64,000 nt of DNA from Trema orientale (GCA_002914845.1 JXTC01000061.1:114541-178540); one strand, 5' to 3'; counted from the stretch's first letter, positions 23,505 through 35,299 are shown. The notes: a model not told the origin generated them from the sequence alone. Numbers and translations: made by a program.

Positions 23505-25390
23505 CAAACGATCTAAATGCAGGCATGATTTTTCCTGGAGCCACACCAAAAAAACATTCCATTCAGTGGTGGTGCACTGCCGAATATCATGATTACTATC
23601 GCCATGCTGGAGGACAGGGCCATAGCAACTTTGCTCAAGTTTTCCTTTAACTGTGATTTCATTTATGGGACTGGCAAGGTAAAACTTTTTACTACCGAAC
23701 AAGTGGCCTAGTAGTAGTGTATTTATCCTGGGAGTCTTATTTAGGTCGTAGCCTTGTAGGTTTGAATCTCGAGTGGCTCATTCGGGAGTCTTAAATGTGA
23801 AGATACTTACCTGTCAGCACAATATCCGATGGAGAATATCACGATCTTAGCTCTCTGGGGTGTCGTTCCCGCTAGTTGTTCGGTGTAGTTCAGGTGACGT
23901 ACCCCACTCTTTACTCCCCTTTCTTTCAGCAGCACAAAAAAGAAAAAGAAAAAGAAAAAAAACCGGTAAGACTTTTTAATGTTATTTATAATAACTAAGG
24001 TACGTGTTTTTGTATGTATTGAATCCAACTCAAGGTTAGATCACTTAATATCATTTTGTTTTTGATCATTTCACCAGGGCTTTGGCTATGATCAGAAGAA
24101 GATTACTTATATTCTTAGAAGTATATTACATTTTTTTTTTAAATTGAAGCTTCATTATAATGTTTAACATATGATAGCTAGACCAAGAAGGACTCGTTCT
24201 CGATAGATCAATAAGTACGTTTACTATTAAGTTGATTCATGTCTTGATTAGTTTGGAGATGAGTATATTTTCCATTATTGAGCCTTTCTTAGGCAAGTTT
24301 ACAAATCTATTTATGGACAGTGCCCCTTCATGGTTTGAGATTTCTTTCGTTATTAAAGGCTAAATTAAGAGCTCTATGTTTAGGTACTCGTTTTGGACTA
24401 CGTACTTATTGGAAGCAAATTATCTATGTTATCTACCCAACTAATTATTAACACGACATTCAATTGATCTGCTACAAAGTCTGCTACAAAGTACAAAGCA
24501 ATATTGAATACATTTTTATTTTTTAAGCTAACATGTCAAAATCTTAATTATTTGGTTTAAAAAAAAAAAAAAACACAAATTATTCATCGTTTCATGACGT
24601 GTGTGCCAAGTAATTATAACTGTAAAAGGGCACACAAAAAGAGCACGGAAGCCTCTTTGTAAATTTGGTAAACAAAAACGACAACTATTAATCTACCATA
24701 CGTTTTGCTTGGATAATTGTCAACGACAACTATCCATCTCTGCATTATATGCTACCTTGTCGTAGTAACGGATAGTTGTCGTTTATGGTATTTTGGTAGC
24801 CATATAAACCGCCAAAATGGAGTGCCATATATATTTCAAACTCAAGGTCTCAAGTCGTATTATTGCTATGAATGCTGAAGCCTATCTTATCTATCTGATT
24901 GCTCTAATTCCAATTTAACATCACTTGTTTGGCACACATGACATACAGGACTGGATTAACTTTATATTTGAGATTAGATTGGATCGGAGTAGATTTAATT
25001 ATCTAAATACTATATTGTATTTTGTGCAAGGCAATGATTAAAACATTTTTTAGGGTAAAAAAAACTTTAGGGTGGGATTAATCATACAAACTCAAACCCA
25101 CCCTAAACATGTTTGTCCCATCCTAAGGGGCTTTTATTTGTTGGAAGCTGGATTCGTATGATATGTTCCATAACCAAAAAAATAAACCCCAAACAATTCC
25201 TTGCAAAAAAATAAATAAAAATTCCTAACCATAGGATTGGGTTAGGAATTACTACTAGTCAGATCCATTTCCCTACCTAATAGCCCAACCATGTCTCTTT
25301 GTGCAATCCGGCCCAACTAACGGGACTTTGGTGGCTTTTGTGGAGAGATTAACTTGGGTCTCGAAGACCGTGATTATGTAACATATTTAA
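23505..25390 (+). pseudogene. SMO1 (sterol 4-alpha-methyl oxidase) 3'-half pseudogene
   Basis: Matches the 3' half of the intact SMO1 gene at 39573-42429: exon 3 at about 23524-23680, exon 4 at about 24078-24110, exon 5 at about 24816-24862, and 3' UTR-like sequence (ggtggcttttgtggagagattaac) near 25330-25360. Exon 3 has at least two frameshifts. The third histidine box, HDYHHY in the intact gene, reads HDYYRH here. The exon 4 donor and the stop region are altered. Exons 1 and 2 are absent upstream. A SINE-like element sits in the intron after exon 3, an inverted pair of acgacaactat words lies in the intron before exon 5, and an extra ~400 bp lies in the UTR. It cannot encode an oxidase. Confidence 0.85.
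23692..23970 (+). mobile_element. tRNA-derived SINE-like element in the pseudogene intron
   Basis: A 279-bp insertion relative to the intact SMO1 intron, bounded by the 8-bp direct repeat acttttta (23684-23691 and 23971-23978). Close to its left end are a Pol III A-box-like tggcctagtagt (about 23704) and a B-box-like ggtttgaatct (about 23758). The right part is pyrimidine-rich and ends in aaaaagaaaaagaaaaaaaa then ccggtaag. Promoter-like boxes, A-rich tail, short size and duplicated target together fit a plant SINE. It has no coding capacity. Confidence 0.75.
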
Positions 25391-28300
25391 TTGAATGACG
25401 CGTTAAAAAATGCATATCGTAAGTTGAAGAAAATTAGAATTTAACATTTTGTGGGACACTTTCAGGGAAACCAAAAAAAAAACAATTCTAAGAGTAGGTA
25501 TTCATGATTTAGAAATGGACTTAAAACTTTTTAGAAAATAAATTAGCAGTTGCATCCCAAAAATAACTTTGATTAATAACTCAATCACTATGAAAAGTGA
25601 CTTCAAAAACTACTTAACATACATATAATTAAAAAGGTGAACTGTAAAAAAATACTATAAAATTTGAGTGTTGTACCGTTTAAATCATAAACTTTGGACT
25701 TCGCAAAATAATATCTTGATATTAAGAATTTCTGAATATATATACTGGATTAACTTTTTGTCAAATTTTATGAATGAAAAAATAATAATATCCTCTATTA
25801 AAATTATATTATTCTTTATTATTCTCCTTATTTTTGAGGATATTATTGTTTTTACCAGTTTAAGTTATTCAAAAAATCAACTTATAGTATTAATTTTTAA
25901 AAATTCTTAATATCATGATATTATTTTTTCAGAGTCCAAACTTTAGTAATTAAATTAAAGTTGAGTACTCAGACATTAGGATTTTTTCTTTTTTACAACT
26001 TATCCTAAATAAAAATACAACTACCGAAACAAAATGAAGTATGAAAAGTTACTCCTGACCTGATTTCTTTTATAGGTTTAAGGTTGTAAATAATTTTTTA
26101 ATTCTACAAGAATTAATGTAATTTATTTAAGCAATTTACGCAAAACTTTAAAAGTTTAATTTAGTTTGGCACTCTGATTTTAACTACAGGTGAATGTTGC
26201 TTCGGTTTAGGGAGTTAATTGAATATTCCGATTTCAATGTATAGAAAGTGTAAACTGAGTACCAACCTAAGTGTTGTATGTTTTTTAGTTTCTCGGTTAA
26301 GTTCAGGCTTCAGAGTTAAAAAGTGCATGTAAGTTGATGAAAATTAGAATTTTCATTGGATTTAGACTCGATCAGATTCAAGTAAAAATTGGTTAAATCG
26401 ATTACCGATTATATATAGATTGGATTTGGCTTGGCCAGGTTCAGGTTGGATTCTTTTCAATTTTACTCAGGTTCGAGTTAATCAAGTTGGTGGGGTCTCA
26501 TACAACCTTGAATTTTCTAATGGTTAAGGAAAATTAGAAAATGATCAAAATTTCGATGCTCTATAATAATATCAACGAAGCAATGAATAATAATCAGAAT
26601 CCGCCTATAGCTTCCACTACTTGATGTGACCTAACAAATGGCATGCAATTTATGGATAAATAAACAAAATGATCACTCGTCAACATCTAATGTAATGTAC
26701 AAATAAACCCAAGTGAAAATGACCATCATTTTTCATTTGAAACTTGAAATAATAATCACATGAATCCTCACACGAAAAATGTCGTGTTATTTTTCTTGCC
26801 TAAACTAATAAAGACCCTTTTGGGGAAGCATGAAGCTTAACAGTAAAACATAAGCCATGAGTGGTGGTGATGCATTAATTCTTAGCCCCCGCATGCTTAT
26901 AAGTTGGCACACAAAATTGCATGCCCATAATATCTTATGCATAATAACCAAATGCAACACCCAAAAAAAAAAAGAAAAAAAAAAGTAAGACTTTCTCAAT
27001 CCCATGCCACAGTTGGAGTCCACGCACCAAATCATTAGTCCAACACGTCATCGTCATCACTTCATGACAGGGCCACCTCCAAACAGTGGGGACCAATCAT
27101 CGACTAGCCCAAAGTTTAGCTTTTTTAACCTTTGCATTATTACATCTTGATACGTATCCCTTTTCCTTCCACTTTTTACATCTTACCCTTTTACTAAAAC
27201 AAAGAAAATTCTTAAGTATAATTAGTTGAACAATATTGATTAATTAGGCACACCTTAGTAGAGGTATAAGACTCACGGATAAATTTATTTATGGATCTCA
27301 CATTTTATTAATTAGTGATTTGGAATTAGTTAAAATTAATATTAATAGAAACAATAGCAATGTAGTTGTTTACTTTCAAATATTTTTTTCTTCTAAGTAG
27401 TATTAGCTCTTTTGATTTTTAAAATAAAAAAATAAAATTCTGTTGAGAAAATTTTGAGTTCTATTTAATGGTATATTTATGTCATGAGGACCCAAGGATC
27501 CGAGGGGCTCTCATTGTAAGCATGTGTATAATAATGGATGAAATTTACATCTAAGCGATTGAAAAATAATGATCTATTATGACAAGCATTATGGTATGGG
27601 TAAGGAATCAAGGGAAGTAACATATATGCAATAATTTACATAGTATATAGTTGATCATTATAACTAGAAGATAATGTATTGAAGGTATTTAGTTAAGTTA
27701 GACAGATATAGTTTGAAGAGTGAAGACAATCAATAATAAGTTCAGCTTATAAATTGAGAGAGTATTAATAACAACAGAAAAGGACAAATTAATTATGATC
27801 ATAGAAAAGAGTCTCAAAGGTAGGTGGTGAATTATTAAATTAAAGTCATGCTTCTTCTTCTTCTTCTTCTTTCCTTTAACCATTAATACTTCTTCTTTCC
27901 TTTAACCATTAATACTTCTTCTTTCCTTTAACCATTAATACTAACTATTGTGAGCATAATTTCAATTCGGCCTTGAGAATGAAATGATGATTGGGGACAA
28001 AAGAGAAAGTTCAGTTACAGTGCAATTATTTCTTGGATAAACATTCCCATTCTAACTTCTCCTTGACCAGCCGTCTTTTTGTCCTTACATTTAATATATC
28101 TATATCTCTCTCTATATATATATATTCAAACTTTTTCCTCAGTGTTACCAACTTTTCTTTTTCTTTGTTTTTCAGCTGAGACTATTTCAATGGCCCTTTA
28201 AATTTGTAGAATTGCAATATGTCTAGGTATTAATTTAAAAAAAAAAATTCAAAAAGTCAAACCACGTGAAAAGAAAACACCGAAAAGAACCCCAAAACAC

Positions 28301-28830
28301 CTTGTTAAAACCTGACTAAACAACATCTAGCAGGAAAATACCTTAGTAAGGAGAAAGAGTAACCATTTAATTAAGTTTTTATAAATGTAATCTGTCTTGT
28401 TAATAAATTCACTAATATATAGATTAAAAAAAAAGGAAAAAGAAAAAAAAATTAAGACAACCTAAATCCTAGATTAGCGAACTACATTACCAAAAAAAAA
28501 AAAAGAAGAAAAAAAAAAGGCTTCTAATGATGGTTTCAACCAAGCTGGATTAATAAGAAGAGTGTTCCTATTTGAAGTTATTTTATTGTTTGTGAGTGGG
28601 GATTCAAAGTCCTCGATTCATGATTTTATGTTTCAGAACGATCATTATTAGGTTTTACAGCATATGGTCAATGTGCTGACGCATAAAGTTGGATTTGGGT
28701 TGTCTTTACTGAGCCAAATTTTATAATCATTAGTCCTCAAATAAGAAAAGTAAGAAATAAATAATAAAAAAAGTGGAATTTTAGGGACGAGCATTGATCG
28801 GTCAAGGCTCACATTGTCGATTCATTCCAA
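25391..28830. other. Intergenic region, no gene seen
   Basis: AT-rich. About 26330-26510 has words such as ggattggatttggcttggcc and caggttcgggt-like text reminiscent of worn hAT-type repeats. At 27862-27943 there is a 26-bp x3 minisatellite. A polypurine stretch at 28425-28520 has no coding content. None of the open frames resembles a known protein. Confidence 0.45.
27862..27943. repeat. 26-bp x3 minisatellite
   Basis: Three perfect head-to-tail copies of a 26-bp unit containing tttcctttaaccattaata, preceded by a (CTT)n stretch. Confidence 0.9.
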
Positions 28831-28831
28831 G

Positions 28832-29285
28832 GCCATGTTTGGTACAAAGGGAAAAAGATAGGGGAAAAAAAAAAATACGAGGGAGAAAAAATATGTATAA
28901 TAGAAAGAAAAATACTTTTCTTTATAGTTGTTTAATATGGATGGAGAAATAAAACTTGTTTAACTTAAAATGACTATTTTACCTTTATATTATTATTATT
29001 TAAAATTTAATTTTAAAAACTTATTTAACTTAAAATGATTATTTTATCTTTATATTATATTATTTAAAATTTAATGTACAATGATAGTTTAGTAATTAAT
29101 ACACTCGTTAACAAATAAAACTTTTTCTTTCCCATTTTTTCTCTATTTTTGAGGAGAAAATATAAAATCGGCCCAACACTAATTTTTTTCATTCATTTTT
29201 CTTTTCCTTTCTACCAAAGAACTATAATTTCTTTTTTCTTTTGTATCTTTTCTTTCCTCTCTCTTTTTCTTTCTATCAAACATAT
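28832..29285. mobile_element. Candidate MITE
   Basis: The left edge reads ccatgtttggtacaaaggg and the right edge, on the other strand, atgtttgatagaaagaaa. These are imperfect inverted ends of the sort found in PIF/Harbinger or hAT MITEs. The interior is AT-rich and non-coding and holds a ~65-bp direct duplication near 28954-29083. The target-site duplication is not clear, so ends and class are tentative. Confidence 0.4.
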
Positions 29286-29521
29286 TGTAAAAGGAGTATT
29301 GTGGTAACTTGTTTTATATTATCTAGTCATATTGCATTGATACATGAATTTTACTAAAAAAATTTACATTTTAACGGATTAAACAAATTATTGTAGAGTT
29401 TATATTTAAAGAAGAGTGAAAAGAGGTGGTCCTACCATTATATTAACTATAGACCATGCTATTCTATCCAAAAAAAAAAAAGATAGACCATGCTATATAA
29501 TGTTTAATAATTTTAAATAAA

Positions 29522-29673
29522 GGAGACGGCTATAGTAGGGGCACCCCTACGTAAGGCCCCTGTTTATACACTGTTTGATGGGAATCTGTAAGGAATCTGT
29601 TTATACACAGATTCCTATCAAACAGTGTATAAACAGAGACTTACGTAGGGACGCCCCTACTGTAGACGCGCCC
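29522..29673. mobile_element. Foldback MULE-type MITE
   Basis: A 152-bp element that is almost entirely one hairpin. Arm 29535-29589 (gtaggggcacccctacgtaa onward) pairs with 29607-29660 with only a handful of mismatches, around a ~17-base loop. Outer parts of the arms (ggagacggctata and tgtagacgcgccc) extend the stem imperfectly. It is flanked by a perfect 9-bp direct repeat ttaaataaa (29513-29521 and 29674-29682), the Mutator-type target duplication. No coding capacity. Confidence 0.88.
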
Positions 29674-29682
29674 TTAAATAAA

Positions 29683-31771
29683 TAGTGCATAACTAGATCT
29701 CAAATAACAAAGTTGCCTAATAATAGTAAATAGAGCAGTATTAGGATAGATATAGAATAAGGAGAAATTTAGGTGAATAACTAATATTTTAAATTTGATA
29801 AAATAAATGTCTATTTTTTAAATTTTGCAGTTAAATTTTCAAGTATATGTCTTTATACTTAGTAGATAAGTATATATACCAATTTCATTTAATGTAATGA
29901 GTATATAAATTTTTATGCTCAATATAATATTTTATACTTGTTATATAAACATATATACCAGACATTTTGTTATAATATTTAAAAAATGAATATTTAATTA
30001 TATTGGGCCCAAAATTCAATTATTTTGTTATAAAACCCTAAAATAATTGAGGGAGATGGATAAATGTTGGTGGTCTATCCTTTACCTGTTTGTCAAAGTT
30101 TCAACGTAATTTTTTACTGTTTTTATTTTAATTTGTTTTGACGTTTAGAATCATGCATCATCGTTTTCTTTGCCACGAAAATCCATGACACATAAGTATA
30201 CAAAGAATAATTACAATAATTTTTTATATTGACCTTATGATATCTTGAAAAAAAACAAACGTAAAGTAATTAATGTAATAATAATGATGCAAGTAAAATA
30301 TAAACAGTATTAATGCATTTTATTAATTGACATCACACAGAATTGACTATATTAATTGGTTGAAAATTTTACATACTCCTTTAAATTAAAAACAAAAAGT
30401 TTAGATATACATCTCATTAATGCATTTTATTAATTGATGCAAGTAAAATATAAACAGTATTAATGCATTTTATTAATTGACGTCACACAGAATTGACTAT
30501 ATTAATTGGTTGAAAATTTTACATACTCCTTTAAATTAAAAACAAAAAGTTTAGATATACATCTCATTCATTAGTCAACTTAAAAGGAAGAAAAGAAGTT
30601 TTATTCAGCCTCTCTAAAAACTAAAGCCATTATATTCCTCTGAAACTTTTGCTTCTTTTTCTTTTGTAACTTTCAGTTATCCGTATTTACAATTTACATA
30701 CTCCATCGAAGAGGGAGATTAATCTTTTTTTTTTTCTAGTAGGATGATTTTATCTCGCTAATTATATTTTTTGTGGCTTTTTTTTTTTAATAACTAAAAC
30801 TTTCAAGGTCTAAATAAAAGGTTTTATTACATTCAAAATCTAACTTTAAGAAGATACATCACCGTATCAATTAGAAGAGCCCATTAGCGTTATTAAATGT
30901 AATTCAAAAGAGTTAAAAGTATCTTTATTAGAGAGCACGAATTGTATCCATTGTGGGGTTATGTGATTGTCATATCTTATACATAATTATCACCCGATCA
31001 TCAATAAAATGCGATAATGTCTTTTATTGTTTATTCTTATGGATCATCCACATTTGAATATATCCTTCTATTGGTTTAGTCTGGTTTTAATGAATTTTCT
31101 TATTTCAAACAATAATAATCACTTATTTATTAAAAAAATTAATATTTAAGATTTTTCACAACATTTCCAAATCGGAAAAATATATCGTTGTAATATTGAC
31201 AATTTGAAGTGAAAATTTTTTCCTTTTTCTTTTTTGAGAAAGAAATGTAAAAGTTTTATGTTCAAATAATAATAATAATAATAATAATAATAGGAAAAAG
31301 AGAAACAATTCCAGTTTATATTTTAGAATTTTTAGGCTCTACTACATCCGAAAATAGAGAATAAATTTTCCATTTAAAAGAAAGAACCAACTGGCAGCCA
31401 GATAGATGAGAAACGATTTGTATATCAGTTGGCATGTCACGTGGTTTCTGGTGTAGGCAGAGATACGACACGTGGACAACATGTGTACTGTGGCAGCATC
31501 CCTCTTCGGAGTTGCTCACTGACTCACTTCAACTCCAGTTTCCCATTCTGTGTCCCCACGCATGTCTTTTTCTTTTTCTTTTTCTTTTTCTTTTTTTTTT
31601 CTTTTTTTGCCCTTTCCTTCTTAAATTAGCAAAACTAAAATATCTAAGTTTAATCATATATTTGTATTACCCAAATGCAATATTTGGCCTCCAAAACCTC
31701 AAACACCCATATTTTGACACCCTAACTTTTTATTTATCTCATTTGACCCGTTTTCATCACCATTTCATTAA
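29683..31771. other. AT-rich intergenic region with repeats
   Basis: No gene. 29757-30010 carries tatatacca/tatactt words and a gaatatttaatta end resembling 62390-62600, probably a shared non-autonomous element. 30286-30570 is a 150-bp tandem duplication, 31266-31292 an (AAT)n microsatellite and 31565-31606 a (CTTTTT)n-like tract. Confidence 0.45.
30286..30570. repeat. 150-bp tandem duplication
   Basis: Two copies offset by exactly 150 bp, 30286-30435 and 30436-30570. They are nearly identical; one clear difference is gacatcacac against gacgtcacac. The near identity implies a recent duplication or an assembly artefact. Confidence 0.9.
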
Positions 31772-32204
31772 TGGCATGTTTACTAAATGGTAATGGGAAT
31801 CATATATGTGCTAATGATTACCACTTAGTTGTTTACCAAAATAAGAGAATGGGAGAACTGTGTGCGGTCCACATAAAATTGGGGGAAAAGAATGAGAATG
31901 CTTCCCCCTAACATCCTAAGGAATACCATTACCTATAAAGACTTTTATATATATTTATAATTAAAATATTAAAATATAATTTTATCCTCAAAATATCTAT
32001 AATTCAGTCAATTATAGTATTCCCATTACGTTTCTTGTGTTAAGTAAACATATGAATGGTGTTTTAATAGTTTTGATTCCCTTTCCCATAAATTTAAATT
32101 AAACAACGTAATATAAATGATGATTCCGATGCTCCTCCATTTTTCTCCCATTTATTTTCCCTTTCATTTATTCCGATTACGATTACGGCAAAATAAACAT
32201 GCCA
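31772..32204. mobile_element. Tourist-like (PIF/Harbinger) MITE
   Basis: A 433-bp non-coding element. The left end tggcatgtttactaaatgg is inverted at the right end (gcaaaataaacatgcca). Both sides are flanked by TAA (31769-31771 and 32205-32207), the usual PIF/Harbinger target. Subterminal taatgggaatca and gattccgatgctcc words also repeat in inverted form. Confidence 0.75.
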
Positions 32205-32395
32205 TAAAAGCAGACAGACAATGTCCAGATTTTAATTCTTGGTCCTTGAATTACAAAAATGAAATTCCAATTTTATTTTATTTTTGAAAAAGTTCCGCAT
32301 TTATTTAGATAAAAACTATTTTTTAAAAGTATTATTTTTCTAAATAAATTTTTTTAAAAATAATATATTTCTAAATAAATATAACCCCTCAAAAA

Positions 32396-33260
32396 ATGCA
32401 TTGGTGGCTCCGGCGACCATCACCACTGCACACAATGCTACCCTACGCCACCATCCCGACGCCGCCGTCCGGAACCTCACCGACATTGAGACCCCCTGAT
32501 TCAAATACTCTGCCACCAAGTCCGATTACTTCCTCCACTGCCACAACATTCTTTCCATCTCCCTCATCTTCTCCCTCAGTCCTCTCCTACTCCTCCTTGT
32601 CGAGCTCTGCTTCGATAAGTATAATATTCAGCCTGTTACGTGCATGGCAGGAGCTTAATAGTATTAATTAGTTATTTTATTAATTATGATATTTATTTTA
32701 TTCCTCAAATTTGAATTAATGGGTCATTTTAAATTAGTCAAAGTGGTTTGTTAGTGGATTATATTGTGCCTAGTTTTATGGTTAGTAGTTCCTAGAGTTT
32801 AGGATGTAAACGTTGCCAATAAGCTTATTTAAAAAGCTGGTTGATTAACGAAAGGGGGAGGAAATTACTTCGTTAACTTTCTGAGTGTTGGAGGTGTTGG
32901 TTCCTCATATAAACCAGCAATCACTTGTTCTTGGAGGTGTTGATTCCTCATATAAATCAACAACTATTTATTTTATTCCCTGTTATTTGGAGTTGTAACA
33001 AAGCCCAAGGTTCGATTGTCCTTTTCTGAGATATTCACCTGTTACAAGAACGTCATCACATTGTTTTTCCTTATTATTAGTCCTATCTAGCTCGGTTCCT
33101 TCCCTTCTATTCGGGTCCGTACATTTAATCGAACTCTTATTTTTCTGGATTTTTGCTAAATTTTCTTTAAATAATTTATTGGGTTTTGATCTATATGAAA
33201 TTTTATGAACTATGTTGTTTTCACTTTTCAAATGACTGTGTTTTCGAAATTTTCATATTT
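32396..33260 (+). pseudogene. SMO1 5'-end pseudogene (exon 1 and start of intron 1)
   Basis: Matches the leader, exon 1 and first ~125 bases of intron 1 of the intact SMO1 gene, starting at ggtggctccgg (about 32402) and including MLPYATI at 32429. Exon 1 carries a 1-base loss (atcccgacg for atccacgacg), a ~10-base loss just after it, and another ~12-base loss before cgataagtataat. A 367-bp solo LTR splits it between IQ and PK. The second part (33001-33120) matches PKVRLSFSEMFACYKDV with several substitutions. Homology stops abruptly near 33260, where other repeats begin, and exon 2 does not follow. It retains intron sequence, so it is a DNA duplicate rather than a retrocopy. Confidence 0.88.
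32634..33000. mobile_element. Solo LTR, copia-type, inserted in SMO1 pseudogene exon 1
   Basis: A 367-bp insertion absent from the intact SMO1 exon. It starts tgttacg and ends ttgtaaca, the inverted TGTTA...TAACA ends of a plant LTR. Flanking sequence gives a 5-bp duplication, cagcc (32629-32633) and aagcc (33001-33005), with one mismatch. Removing the insertion and one copy restores the exon's attcagcccaagg. There is no internal retroelement sequence, so it is a solo LTR from unequal recombination. The 3' half contains a repeated ttggaggtgttg.ttcctcatataaa.c block. Confidence 0.85.
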
Positions 33261-33269
33261 TTTTTTGAG

Positions 33270-33545
33270 TGAATTTCTTCGAGGGATTATATTAATAACC
33301 GATTAAAACGGTTTCATCAATTACAACAAGTACATACAAAGGGTCATGAAAACTCTACCAAAGAGAAAAAAATAACTACATCAAAACTCACAACTGAAAG
33401 TGTGAATGAATTTTCTTGAGGGATTATATTAATAATCGATTAGAAAGGTTTCATCAATTATAACAAGTACATATAAAGGGTCACAAAAATCCTACCAAAA
33501 AAAAAAAGAAAATAACTACATTAAAACCCACAACTGAAAGTGTGA
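33270..33545. repeat. 137-bp tandem duplication
   Basis: Two diverged copies offset by 137 bp, each running from tgaatttcttcgaggga to cacaactgaaagtgtga. Together they begin exactly where homology to SMO1 intron 1 ends, so they are probably part of the element that truncated the pseudogene. Confidence 0.85.
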
Positions 33546-35295
33546 GATAAATACCAATGAGGTGTGTGGGTTCAATCCAGCAAAAAGCAAACAAAATAAA
33601 TTTTACTACCTATAGGGACAAATAAATTTCTGCACGACGTTCGTCGATAAATTCCACCTCTATACGGCGCCCATCAGTAATTGCAACCCACATCATGACA
33701 TCCATCAGTAAACGCTACTCTCGTCACGATGTCCATTAGTAAACGTTACATTCTTCACGATATTTATCAATGAATGCCACACAAAATCTTCCAAATCTGG
33801 TTGTCGAAGACCCCAGATCTAGAGGAACAACAACAAAAAAATACCATAGATCTAAATTTGGGTGTACACTAGAAATAGAAAGAAAGAAAAATAAAAAAAA
33901 ACCCTAAAACAACATAGATATAGAACTGAGTATATAAAGAATACCATAGTTTTAGATCTAGGTGACAACTACCTTCACAAATAGAAGGATAATATAGAAA
34001 AACACAGAATAAAAGAAAAACTGAAGAAAATAAAAGTCCATACTTGAGAGAGGGAAGACCCCCCTCCCCCCCGATAGGAACAATACCTGCTAGTGGAGGA
34101 GAATGAGCGCTGGGCTGTTAAATCCTACTAAAGAATTCTAGAAAGAAGACAGAGCTTCTTTCTTTAGAGAGAAACCTACCTCAGTTTAAAACAAAAGTCT
34201 ATTGGGATATTATTAATTATTACTTTTTTCGGTTTGAGGTTTGTATGTGTTGGTTTCATCTTGGCCTTTAATTTCAGTGAGTCTCATTATTGGCCTAACC
34301 AGAATAAAGGACTAGGATTGAACAGACGTAACAGTCGTGATTGCCCATTGTTATCCTTAAAAAATTGAGAAACTTATACCTGTTATTCTTTTTTTTGCCT
34401 TATATTTCAAACATACATGCTTTTAATTTTTCATTCAAATGTACCTTTTTAGGTATACATTTCATGTGTAACATATGTGCGGTATATATTTTGAAATGTA
34501 TACTGATTTTTAGCTATAATTTTTATACATTTCACGTATAAAATACTTGATATACATTTCTCCAAAAAAGAAGTTAAAAACGAGTATTTATGAAAAAAAA
34601 ATAAAAACAGATATTTATGAAAATATGCTTAAAAAAGAATAAGCTTTTGGGTTTCTAAGGATTTTGGTAGAAAGAAAAAAAATTACAAATATACAATGCA
34701 TCAAAATAATTGAATTTACGTACAGAATGCGATTGTCATTTTTACAAAAAATAAATAAAAAAACGTGAAAGCAAAAGTTATATAATAGATAACTCTTTAT
34801 GAAAGTAAATAGATAAGCGGGCATGGTGGTCTTGTGGCATGCTTTTCGACCATTTTGGTCAATAGATCAAAACCCAAACTAATGTTTTTATCCTCGGTTT
34901 TAGATTTATTTTTCCCCGGTTTTCCATTTATATTTTTTTAATTAATTTTTCCCGTTATTTATTTTGTTTTTCATTTTAGGATAAAAGGAGTTTACTTTTT
35001 TTTTCTTTTTCTTTTTTTTTCGTTAGTTTTTCTTTCAGGGCATAAGGAGCTACTATATGAGACCTCTTTTTTTTTCATTTTATTTTTAAGGAACAGAGAA
35101 AATATTTGTTTCTTCTTGTTTAATACATTTTTTTATTATTTTAGTTTTTTAGAATAATTTTTTTGGTTAATTCTTACTATTTGCTATCGTTAAGGATTAC
35201 CAAGTGTATTTTTCTAGGTTATCATAAGTAACAAATTATGTCAACAAATAATAAGTACTTGACAACTACCCCGACAAACGAGTACTTCGTAACTT
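33546..35295. other. Repeat-derived intergenic sequence
   Basis: 33600-33790 repeats a loose catcagtaaacg.ta.tc.tcacgatgtc pattern about four times. 33790-34200 looks like the non-coding end of a retroelement read on the minus strand (tttctctctaaagaaagaag, a G run at 34061-34074), but no reverse transcriptase frame is visible. 34360-34620 has the tatacatttc words also seen near 10 kb and 44.6 kb. No gene is seen. Confidence 0.35.
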
Positions 35296-35299
35296 TGAA

